A stretch of DNA of 7,602 nt from an uncultured bacterium. Lineage in GTDB: Bacteria > Verrucomicrobiota > Kiritimatiellia > RFP12 > UBA1067. The first letter of the stretch is position 1. Each line of letters starts with the position of its first letter. Position numbers and translations under genes: made by a program. Shown here in pieces: positions 1-5,185 of the stretch. A model generated the notes under the pieces. It searched no databases. It was not told the origin of the DNA and saw only the letters and a program-made list of their open reading frames with translations. The DNA is taken from contig CACZAK010000262.1 of assembly GCA_902779075.1 (NCBI GenBank), positions 1 through 7,602 of the forward strand, given 5' to 3'.

Positions 1-540
1 CGATTTGTGCGTCCTTCGCCCCGCTCGCCGTATACATATACGGCTTCGGGGGCGAGTCCTGCACAACTCGCCTCACCCTGCTTCGGTCCGCTCGGCAAGG
101 CCCCGACCGTGACCGCGCTTGGCACCCTCGGGAGCTGGGCCAAGGCGACGCATGCTCGTCGCTCGCTTCGGGGAAAAGCTCGACTCTTCCCGCGCGCTGC
201 ATCCACCATTCGCGTCACGATGCTTCGTCGGCGGGATACCGCCTCCTCGCCTCGTTCGCGCTTGGTGTCGCATCACGCGAACCGGAGTCTCGCCGTTCCC
301 CTGCGCTTGCTCCTCGCACGTGTCGCCTTGCCCCGACCTTCCGCTATGGCGCGTTTCTTTTCGTAGCATCTGCGCTCGCCGATGTCCCATCGGCTCGCTT
401 AACCTTGTCCGCAGCAAAAACGCAGTGTTCACGCAGTCCACTAACTGGGAGAGCACCACGCTAGCGCCCGCTTTGCGGCTCGGCCTACGGCCTCGGTGGA
501 TATGCCATCTTGGCGGCGTCCAAAATTCACCACTCTATCC
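1..540. other. Gene-free GC-rich tract rich in inverted repeats
   Basis: No reading frame here looks like a protein: the open frames on both strands give Arg/Ser/Pro-rich low-complexity translations without recognisable motifs, and none has a good ribosome binding site. What is visible is many short perfect inverted repeats: 27-44 (8-bp arms), 51-72 (GGCGAGT / ACTCGCC), 145-162 (GCGACG / CGTCGC), 230-243 (GGCGG / CCGCC) and 378-394 (GCCGATG / CATCGGC). The motif CTCGCC recurs and could pair with more than one partner. No T-run follows these hairpins, so they are not standard terminators. It may be repetitive intergenic DNA, an unknown structured RNA, or decayed coding sequence; I cannot tell which. 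Confidence 0.5.
27..44. repeat. Perfect 8-bp inverted repeat
   Basis: GCCGTATA and TATACGGC are perfect inverse complements separated by CA. The arms are flanked by CTCGCC (24-29) and GGCGAG (51-56), which could extend the structure as a second helix. There is no T-tract, so termination is not suggested. The role is unknown. Confidence 0.6.
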
Positions 541-552
541 TGAGCGGTTTTG

Positions 553-561
553 TGGTATAAT
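553..561 (+). promoter_or_regulatory. Extended -10 promoter of the PIN remnant operon
   Basis: TGG followed by a perfect TATAAT (556-561) is an extended -10 element; transcription would start near 568. No TTGACA-like -35 is visible at normal spacing. The surrounding bases CGGTTTTGTGGTATAATA nearly match those of the accD promoter at 5121-5139, and the same core occurs before the antitoxin gene at 4108-4116, which supports a real promoter. Confidence 0.7.
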
Positions 562-565
562 AGCG

Positions 566-604
566 ATGTTCCAAAGGAAAAATCCTATGGAGCGTGATCT
601 TTGA
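566..604 (+). promoter_or_regulatory. Leader hairpin with a possible 5-codon mini-ORF
   Basis: At the predicted 5' end of the transcript, 571-578 (CCAAAGGA) can pair with 583-590 (TCCTATGG) around an AAAA loop, with a single A-A mismatch. The hairpin contains an AAAGGA Shine-Dalgarno-like sequence and the ATG (587) of a tiny frame encoding MERDL, which stops at 602-604 inside the 75-bp repeat. A longer 12-codon frame in phase starts at 566. This could be a leader peptide that controls access to the downstream structure, but the pieces are short and could be chance. Confidence 0.3.
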
Positions 605-669
605 TATCGGCTGGGAAGTGACAATCCCAGCCATCGGGCTGAGGCCGAAAGGCCAAGGCCAAAACCACG
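595..669 (+). repeat. 75-bp structured direct repeat, copy 1 (operon leader)
   Basis: Matches 1016-1090 at 71 of 75 positions. It contains a 7-bp hairpin, GGCTGGG (609-615) with CCCAGCC (626-632), and a GGCC-GAAA-GGCC hairpin (643-654) closed by a GNRA-type tetraloop. GGCT at 637-640 could instead pair with AGCC at 629-632, so two alternative folds are possible. The four differences between copies (605, 616, 641, 667) all fall outside the paired arms, as expected of a sequence that acts as folded RNA, although four differences are few. This copy lies between promoter and start codon of the PIN remnant, so it would be a 5' leader element. I do not recognise it as a known riboswitch class. Confidence 0.75.
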
Positions 670-700
670 GCAACGCCGCTTAAAGAGAAAGGAGCGCCTA

Positions 701-862
701 ATGGCTGAAAAGAAAAAAGTCTATGTCGAGACAAGCGTCATCAGCAACCTGACGGCGCGGCCATCTCGCAGTGTCATAGATATGGGTCATCAAGTCGCCA
801 CATGCGAGTGGTGGGATTCGATTCCCTTAATCTGCACACCAGAACAGATGAAAGGGGAGTGA
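701..862 (+). pseudogene. PIN-domain toxin with the middle deleted in frame
   Basis: Encodes 53 residues. The start, [22 protein letters not shown], followed by [12 protein letters not shown], matches the N-terminus of a PIN-domain ribonuclease toxin family in which YVETSVIS carries the first metal-binding acid. The end, [13 protein letters not shown], matches that family's typical C-terminus (P-x-ICTPEEL-x-GE). The roughly 100 residues normally between them, with the other catalytic acids, are absent; the join falls near residues 40-43 and keeps the frame. The product cannot be an active nuclease. The translation signals are intact: AAAGGAG (688-694) lies 6 nt before the ATG, and the last codons contain the ribosome binding site of the next gene, whose ATG is 3 nt after this stop. 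The family assignment rests on recognising both ends from memory. Confidence 0.75.
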
Positions 863-865
863 GAT

Positions 866-1006
866 ATGGAAGTGTATTCTGACATTATGGAAGAGCTGTG
901 GAAGGTCAAGGAGGAGATCGCTTCTCAATACAAGACCTTTCGTGAATTCGCGGAGGATATGCTTAGGTATCAGGCCGAGCACCATCCCGAGCTTGCGACG
1001 GCGTGA
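866..1006 (+). CDS. Small antitoxin-like protein paired with the PIN remnant
   Basis: A 46-residue protein, acidic and mostly helical in character: MEVYSDIMEELWKVKEEI, then a segment FREFAEDMLRYQAEHHPELA. The pattern E-E-x-W-x-x-K-E-E-I-A near the N-terminus is what I associate with the short antitoxin-like partners encoded beside PIN toxins of the YVETSVIS type; such partners are thought to bind and neutralise the nuclease. AAGGGGAG (852-859) inside the end of the preceding frame provides a strong ribosome binding site 6 nt before the ATG, so translation is probably coupled to the PIN remnant. With the toxin broken, this gene would be a solitary antitoxin, kept by chance or acting against related toxins elsewhere. 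It is short and unverified. Confidence 0.6.
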   Translation: MEVYSDIMEELWKVKEEIASQYKTFREFAEDMLRYQAEHHPELATA

Positions 1007-1015
1007 GCCGTTGAT

Positions 1016-1090
1016 TGATCTTTGACATCGGCTGGGGAGTGACAATCCCAGCCATCGGGCTAAGGCCGAAAGGCCAAGGCCAAAACCTCG
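1016..1090 (+). repeat. 75-bp structured direct repeat, copy 2
   Basis: The second copy of the sequence at 595-669, shifted by 421 bp, with the same two hairpins (1030-1053 and 1064-1075). It starts 10 bp after the stop of the antitoxin-like gene. The two copies therefore bracket the PIN-remnant/antitoxin unit as direct repeats. Either the unit was inserted or duplicated as a cassette, or copy 2 is the leader of a second TA operon whose genes are gone. No promoter matching TGGTATAAT precedes this copy. Confidence 0.75.
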
Positions 1091-1096
1091 CAAGGA

Positions 1097-1118
1097 AACG
1101 CGGCACTCTTGCCGCGTT
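1097..1118. repeat. Perfect 9-bp stem-loop
   Basis: AACGCGGCA and TGCCGCGTT are perfect inverse complements around a CTCT loop, 7 bp after repeat copy 2. The following bases are CCAACCC rather than a T-run, so it is a stable hairpin but not a typical intrinsic terminator. It could still protect the 3' end of the upstream transcript. Confidence 0.6.
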
Positions 1119-1397
1119 CCAACCCGAGGAGCTGCGGAAACGCATCCGACGCCCGCAGTGCGTACGCAATCTTGCGTATTTGGCTCTGATCGAAAACGAC
1201 CAATTTCATTTAAAGAAGCCGAATATGTGAGACGCGTTGCGCGGTCAATCCGCGTGGCGTGTCTTATATTTGTGTTTCTTTGAAGGCACTTGGTCGTGCC
1301 TCGATCAGGACATGGATTTTAAGGCACGCCACGTTTTCTTTCTGCGCCTTGACGCGGCGAGCTTTGTGAAGATAGAGGTGCGGAAAGGGATGCATAA
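1119..1397. other. Stretch without a recognised gene before the DUF2971 gene
   Basis: I see no recognisable protein. A frame from TTG 1015 to 1230 runs through repeat copy 2 and continues to PQCVRNLAYLALIEND, but it has no ribosome binding site. A 29-codon frame at 1312-1401 (MDFKARHVFFLRLDAASFVK, then a short basic tail) has a weak AGGA before it, and its TGA overlaps the GTG start of the next gene as GTGA. That overlap would fit translational coupling, but the peptide resembles nothing I know. A weak -10-like TATATT lies at 1265-1270. The promoter of the following operon should lie here but is not clear. Confidence 0.35.
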
Positions 1398-2405
1398 GTG
1401 AAACGTCTGTCCACGTTGGAGTCATTCATACTGCATAATGTATGGAATCTGGACTATATACACGATAGCCCGTATGTGGAGGAGCTCCCTACACCGGATT
1501 TTGTGTATCACTACACGAGCCGTGATAAGGCGATAGCGATAACTAACACATTAATTGAAGCTGCCGACAAGGGAGGTGAAGATAAATGCGGTCTTGCGTT
1601 CACGGATTATCGCTTTTTGAATGATAGTCTTGAGTATAAATTGGGTCTTTCGTTTGCCATAGACTGGATAGGTCATTCCGACGCGTTCCCAAAGTGGCTC
1701 CGAAAGGATGTGTTGGCGTTATTAAAAGGAAAAGAGGACAATGCGGAGTTTGCTCCCTATGTCTTGTCGTTCTGCCAAAAAGGTGACTCTACGCTTCATT
1801 GGCAGGTTTATACAGACAAGAAAGACGGGGGATATGCACTTGGATTGGATTTCTGGAAGTTGAGGGATGTAGTTGAGAAATTCAACAACATGGCGATGGA
1901 TGAGGCAGAGCGGATGGTTTTCCATGATGCCCCGCCATTGATTTTTCTACCTTGCATTTATTGCCCTCCAAGTAAGGACTGGAAGCGCAATGATGACCTT
2001 CGGCGCAAGATCGAAAATGTATTGGGGCAGATATTTGCTGGTGTTTCAAAATACCTATATGACGAGGAAATAGCCAAGGAGCCAAAATTTTCTAACTGTG
2101 CGCAGTGGTGCGCGGCACGAATCTTTCAGTTTGCAAGCTTGGTTAAAAGCGACATGTTTAGATTTGAGGATGAATGGCGCCTTGTGATGCGTCCTAGCAA
2201 GATTGAATGCAAGAATGAAAATGTATATGCTGGCAAGCCAATGATAACACCAAAAAGTCTTGAGATAGGACGTTGTCTTAAGCGTGTAATTGTCTCGCCA
2301 CATGGTGACAGGAAGCGGCTGAAGTATCTCGCTGAGTTTCAGCGTAGACGGTTGAATCATGGAGTTCGCATCGAAAACAGTAGTTCGTCCTATAATGGCA
2401 GATAA
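1398..2405 (+). CDS. DUF2971-family protein
   Basis: A 335-residue cytoplasmic-looking protein. The DUF2971 signature blocks appear in order: VYHYTS (36-41), LAFTDYRFLNDSLEY (66-80, the usual 'FND..E' block), LSFCQKGDSTLHWQVYTDKKDGG followed by YALGLD (123-151, the 'SFS...LW..Y....G..IGF' block), FEDEWRLV (256-263, the E-x-EWR block) and LKRVIVSP (294-301). The biochemical role of DUF2971 is not established; members are common in variable, defence-rich regions. The start is GTG with AAAGGG 8 nt upstream. Codon use is AT-richer than accDA-nadB, suggesting a different origin. The next gene follows after 17 bp, so the two probably share a transcript. Family call fairly firm; function unknown. 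Confidence 0.8.
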   Translation: MKRLSTLESFILHNVWNLDYIHDSPYVEELPTPDFVYHYTSRDKAIAITNTLIEAADKGGEDKCGLAFTDYRFLNDSLEYKLGLSFAIDWIGHSDAFPKWLRKDVLALLKGKEDNAEFAPYVLSFCQKGDSTLHWQVYTDKKDGGYALGLDFWKLRDVVEKFNNMAMDEAERMVFHDAPPLIFLPCIYCPPSKDWKRNDDLRRKIENVLGQIFAGVSKYLYDEEIAKEPKFSNCAQWCAARIFQFASLVKSDMFRFEDEWRLVMRPSKIECKNENVYAGKPMITPKSLEIGRCLKRVIVSPHGDRKRLKYLAEFQRRRLNHGVRIENSSSSYNGR

Positions 2406-2422
2406 CAACCGAGGAAAATTCA

Positions 2423-3811
2423 ATGATAGTCAAATGTCCACACTGTGGGTTTGAAGAAGAAGCACCCGAAGAATATGTCGGCGAGACTGCTATCTGCGAC
2501 TCGTGCCAAGGGGAATATGTCGTTGGCGGCGTTGCAGTCCCGTCATCGGCCTTCGAGGAAGATGGCGATGCGACTGTCGAGTGCCCTTATTGTCATGCGC
2601 AAAACAGCATCAAGCGAGAGTATGCAAACCGCAATGTAAGATGTTGCGAGTGCGATGGAAAGTACCATATCCAGATCCAAGAACAAAGCCAGAACACCAC
2701 CCAGCAACAATCTCGTCAAGAGACGCATAATTCTCAACAAGAAGATGAATTTGTGAGGTTTGAAGATTTAAATCTGCTGGATAGAATGAGGTCGGGCCAT
2801 ATTTTAAAAGCCAATGGAGAATCCCAACTTGCATTTGCGCTAAAGTTGCCGCTTGGAATTTGTAAGCCTATTGTTGTGATGTGCAATAACTGCAAACGTT
2901 TTGATGTGTCACTTGTCAATGCAGGGGAATGGCAAAGGCCTCTTTGTTGTGAATGTGGAAAGACGTTTCTTGTGAGGGAAGGGCGAAAGGTTTTTCTTTC
3001 TGAAGTTGATAAGGTTAATAAGTTCAAGACTCGGGAGGAAGAAATAGCCTTATTACATCGGAAGTTTGCAACCGAAGAGAGAATCTTTGAAGGAGATTGG
3101 GCCGCATTTGTTGACCCAAAATCGAACTTAAGAATTGAAAGAATAAAGGGCAACATCGACAGGCTTTATAAGCGGCTTCAGATTTCAGAGTCGAAGCGCT
3201 TAATAGCTTCTCACGACAAGCAAACGGGTGCCATAATTGCCTTCACCAACAATTGGGATTCTACCCTGGCCACTGTTGGTGGCTTGATAAGCCTAATGAC
3301 CAATGCCGACAAAGAGCAGAGCATAGGAAATGAGGCAGCGAGTTTAAGTGAGCAACTTGATCAGAATGAGAATATCTTAAATTACTATTACGATCTTGTC
3401 GAAGAGTTTACTGGTGTTGATAAACAAGGAGCAAAACGTAGTAGAATGAAAACGCGGACTGGTTATAGTAATGCAAATGAACTTCCATGTCTGTGGTCGG
3501 CGCAAGATGCGGCAAAATGTACTGATATAGTCAGGAGATTGAAGAATTATGTTATGACGACGATTCGCTACTCAATGCGGCGGCCTGTTATTTACATGGG
3601 GATAATTGCATCGCTTATGTTTGTGTCGATGATGGCCACAATAGCCGTTTTTTCAATTGATGTAGGTGTGCTTGTAGCGCTCATGTTCGTAGTAGTGGGG
3701 GCAATCGCAATCTTGTTATGGTTGGTTGCTTGGTTATGTTCAGACTACATAGATAAGTTAATAGACGTGGCTTTGCATGCATCGAATCCGGAATCACTAT
3801 CTGGATGGTAG
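2423..3811 (+). CDS. Triple zinc-ribbon protein with two C-terminal membrane helices
   Basis: A 462-residue protein I cannot assign to a named family as a whole. It has three CxxC...CxxC zinc ribbons: C5/C8/C25/C28, C54/C57/C74/C77 and C154/C157/C175/C178. Ribbons 1 and 2 share the pattern CPHC/CPYC, then E-Y-x-x-x-x-x-x-C, typical of small MJ0042/GYF-adjacent ribbons. A Gln/Glu-rich linker (about 86-109) separates ribbons 2 and 3. The region 190-385 is charged and helical. Two hydrophobic segments, about 389-411 and 414-439, are preceded by the basic MRRP, predicting that the large N-terminal part faces the cytoplasm. There is no signal peptide. GAGGAAA (2411-2417) precedes the ATG. Being 17 bp behind the DUF2971 gene and similarly AT-rich, it is probably its functional partner, perhaps a membrane-anchored sensor or effector; this role is inference. 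Confidence 0.75.
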   Translation: MIVKCPHCGFEEEAPEEYVGETAICDSCQGEYVVGGVAVPSSAFEEDGDATVECPYCHAQNSIKREYANRNVRCCECDGKYHIQIQEQSQNTTQQQSRQETHNSQQEDEFVRFEDLNLLDRMRSGHILKANGESQLAFALKLPLGICKPIVVMCNNCKRFDVSLVNAGEWQRPLCCECGKTFLVREGRKVFLSEVDKVNKFKTREEEIALLHRKFATEERIFEGDWAAFVDPKSNLRIERIKGNIDRLYKRLQISESKRLIASHDKQTGAIIAFTNNWDSTLATVGGLISLMTNADKEQSIGNEAASLSEQLDQNENILNYYYDLVEEFTGVDKQGAKRSRMKTRTGYSNANELPCLWSAQDAAKCTDIVRRLKNYVMTTIRYSMRRPVIYMGIIASLMFVSMMATIAVFSIDVGVLVALMFVVVGAIAILLWLVAWLCSDYIDKLIDVALHASNPESLSGW

Positions 3812-4107
3812 TGTTGTGAAGGAAAGGGTTATATTGGTCATGGCGTGTTTATGTCATCGGATCGGATTCGAGTTTCGGGAATTTTATGGAGGCGATAGAA
3901 CATCGGATCGCGCATTCTTGCGAATTGGATCGTTCCGCACATCGCCGCAGAAATAGCTCGCGCGGCGGATGTGTCGCTAATCAATGGCGGTGCGACGGGT
4001 TTGTCCCGGCGCATCGCCATCGTCTTTTTCAGGGTGACGGTCGAGACGCCGTAGGGCAGTGGCAACAGAAAATACGCCTATTCCCCAAATCGCACTTTTC
4101 GAAAATG
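3812..4107. other. Intergenic stretch, possibly decayed coding sequence
   Basis: No intact gene with start signals is visible. On the + strand, 3899-4054 is an open 51-codon frame without a plausible start that reads like a protein fragment (HIAAEIARAADVSLINGG). In the same phase upstream, MSSDRIRVSGILWRR stops at 3898, as if one frame were split by a stop. DVSLINGG faintly recalls the D-V-A-L-x-NGG motif of 5'-nucleotidase C-terminal domains, but the rest does not follow. The opposite strand also has an open 75-codon frame (4065-3838). I see no terminator after the zinc-ribbon gene. Confidence 0.35.
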
Positions 4108-4116
4108 TGGTATAAT
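4108..4116 (+). promoter_or_regulatory. Extended -10 promoter of the Phd-ParE operon
   Basis: TGG plus a perfect TATAAT (4111-4116), identical in its core ATGTGGTATAAT-like context to those at 553 and 5130. Transcription would start near 4123, about 25 nt before the antitoxin ATG. No clear -35. Antitoxins of this type usually repress their own promoter, so an operator is likely here, but I see no convincing palindrome. Confidence 0.7.
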
Positions 4117-4147
4117 ATTGCCATTAAAACAACGAAAGGAAGTGGCA

Positions 4148-4408
4148 ATGCCGATGGTCATGCCTATACGAGAGTTCGGGAACGCCGAAAAGGTGCGGAG
4201 CATGTGCATGAATGCCAACGACCCCATCTTCATCTCGCGCGATGGCAAGGAGGAGATGGTTCTTTTGAACATTGCCCTCTATAATCACCTTTTTGCTCGG
4301 GCTGAGGTTTATAGGAAATTGGATGAGGGGGAGCGCGACGTTGCGGAAGGCCGCGAGTCCGATGCGTTCGCCATGCTTGAACGACTTGGGATGGAACGCC
4401 GTGTATAG
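4148..4408 (+). CDS. Phd/YefM-family antitoxin
   Basis: An 86-residue protein with the family pattern: MPIREFGNAEKV (5-16, the N-terminal DNA-binding 'LR.....' segment), then DPIFISRDGKEEMVLLNIALY (25-45, equivalent to 'epv.ItkNG...lvvms...Y'), and an acidic C-terminal tail (YRKLDEGERDVAEGRESDA, 55-73) of the kind that wraps the toxin. Phd/YefM antitoxins bind their partner RelE/ParE toxin and repress the operon. I chose the ATG at 4148 because AAGGAAG (4136-4142) is correctly placed and the promoter start site lies just upstream; a TTG at 4118 in the same frame falls within the promoter. The gene ends inside the start of the toxin gene. Confidence 0.88.
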   Translation: MPMVMPIREFGNAEKVRSMCMNANDPIFISRDGKEEMVLLNIALYNHLFARAEVYRKLDEGERDVAEGRESDAFAMLERLGMERRV

Positions 4409-4709
4409 TGTGCTGGCTACCGATTCTGCGGAGCGCGATCTGGAAGAAATCCGCGAATACATGCTTGGCACACTCTGCAATCCGCTGGCTTTTGAGAATT
4501 TGCTTTCTGATATTCGCTGCGCATACGAGACATTGCAGGCGAATCCTCGCGCCTTTCCAAAGTGTGACGATGCAAGACTTGCCCGCATCGGGTATCGTAA
4601 ATGTGTATTGCATCACTACCTGTTTGTCTACAGGGTGGAAGAGTCTGCGGGCGTTGTTCATGTGATCCGCTATTTCCATGAGCTTCAGGATTATGGAAGT
4701 CGGTTGTGA
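4401..4709 (+). CDS. ParE/RelE-family toxin
   Basis: A 102-residue protein with the ParE/RelE fold signature: YSVLATDSAERDLEEIREYM (2-21, strand plus first helix with the A-x-x-DL-x-EI pattern), NPLAFENLLSDIR (27-39), L-Q-A-NP (45-49), GYRKCVLHHYLFVYRVEE (64-81, the central strands) and VIRYFHELQDY (88-98). Such toxins poison DNA gyrase (ParE) or cleave mRNA on ribosomes (RelE); sequence alone does not decide here, though length and the final HELQDY favour the ParE-like/RelE-StbE group. The GTG at 4401 overlaps the antitoxin's last codons by 8 nt, a coupled arrangement; a second in-frame GTG at 4410 is an alternative. It appears intact. Confidence 0.87.
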   Translation: MYSVLATDSAERDLEEIREYMLGTLCNPLAFENLLSDIRCAYETLQANPRAFPKCDDARLARIGYRKCVLHHYLFVYRVEESAGVVHVIRYFHELQDYGSRL

Positions 4710-4980
4710 GCGATTGCGATGGGATGCCTCACAATGCCTTTCTCATTTCTCCCAATTTGTGAAGCGCGAACAATTTTGCAAGGAGAGGCAACTTGCCGTA
4801 GAGATTGACGGCGCTTTCCATTTTGCCGATGCAGAACACTACCGGCGTGACCGCCGCAAAGACTTCCTGCTTCAGAAAAACGGTTACCTGGTATTGAGGT
4901 TTCTCGCAGAGGACGTCACGCGGCATCTCGCGCAGGTCATTGATGAAATCGCAGCGGCATTGGCCATTAAGCGCGAGTAA
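4693..4980 (+). pseudogene. C-terminal remnant of a DUF559/Vsr-like nuclease
   Basis: From the ATG at 4693 the frame gives 95 residues. From F28 onwards it matches the second half of a DUF559 (restriction-endonuclease-like, Vsr-related) domain: FCKERQLAVEIDG (28-40), an H at 43, YRRDRRKDFLLQKNGYLVLRF (50-70) and EDVTRHLAQVIDEIAAAL (73-90). Residues 1-27 resemble nothing in the family, so the N-terminal half of the nuclease domain is missing. AGGA (4686-4689) is a weak ribosome binding site, and the first 17 bases overlap the toxin gene; an in-frame ATG also occurs at 4678. Either a broken gene whose 5' part was replaced when the TA module arrived, or a short expressed derivative. DUF559 domains are often fused to larger helicase-like proteins, which may be the source. 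Confidence 0.6.
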
Positions 4981-5007
4981 ATTCGTGAATTCGCTAGCAC
5001 CGACGTG

Positions 5008-5032
5008 AGCAACAAGATGACATTTGTTGTCT
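5008..5032. repeat. Stem-loop in the DUF559-accD intergenic region
   Basis: AGCAACAA (5008-5015) can pair with TTGTTGTCT (5024-5032) with one bulged T. No T-run follows. It lies 27 bp after the nuclease remnant and could be a weak end to the TA transcript. Confidence 0.3.
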
Positions 5033-5100
5033 CTCCTGGTGACGGATCAGCAGCAAAGGCGAGATGCTGTAGGGGGCGCGACAGCTTAACCCTAGGGGTA

Positions 5101-5128
5101 ACCGACTGCGCTTCGGCGGGCGGTTTTT
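5101..5128 (+). terminator. Probable intrinsic terminator before accD
   Basis: ACCG (5101-5104) and CGGT (5121-5124) form the base of a stem; inside, CGC-TTCG-GCG gives a UUCG-type tetraloop. Five T (5124-5128) follow immediately. It would stop transcripts arriving from the Phd-ParE operon and insulate accD. The internal part of the stem is imperfect. The T-run forms the upstream edge of the accD promoter. Confidence 0.55.
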
Positions 5129-5129
5129 A

Positions 5130-5138
5130 TGGTATAAT
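5130..5138 (+). promoter_or_regulatory. Extended -10 promoter of accD-accA
   Basis: TGG plus perfect TATAAT (5133-5138). Transcription would start near 5145, giving a leader of about 40 nt. CGGTTTTTATGGTATAATA closely matches the bases before the PIN remnant (545-562). No -35 is recognisable, and the place where one would lie is occupied by the terminator hairpin. Confidence 0.72.
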
Positions 5139-5185
5139 ACTCTGGAATGGGGCGCAAAGACCCTGCAACAGTTCAAGGAGATCAC

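Noticed and set aside
73..459. Long open frame on the minus strand (128 codons)
   Set aside because: The translation is Arg/Gly-rich without any motif or binding site and overlaps two equally open + strand frames; openness here follows from high GC.
1..540. tRNA or rRNA gene in the hairpin-rich tract
   Set aside because: No GGTTCRA T-loop with a matching acceptor stem and no familiar rRNA segment could be found on either strand.
640..660. Resemblance of the CTGA-GGCC-GAAA-GGCC part to a hammerhead ribozyme
   Set aside because: Stem II and loop look alike, but the core bases CUGAUGA and GAAA and the other stems are missing.
595..1090. Integron gene cassette with the 75-bp repeat as attC
   Set aside because: The repeat ends are not complementary to each other, and no RYYYAAC / GTTRRRY pair is present; no integrase is visible.
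595..1090. CRISPR array
   Set aside because: There are only two repeats, 421 bp apart with genes between them.
1015..1230. 71-codon frame starting at TTG through repeat copy 2
   Set aside because: No binding site, and the first third is the structured repeat, which is interrupted by other stops and lacks coding context in copy 1; the rest resembles no protein I know.
5147..5185. Upstream ATG start for accD
   Set aside because: It lies about two bases from the predicted transcript start and lacks a binding site; ATG 5186 has AAGGAG and gives the family's MSW start.
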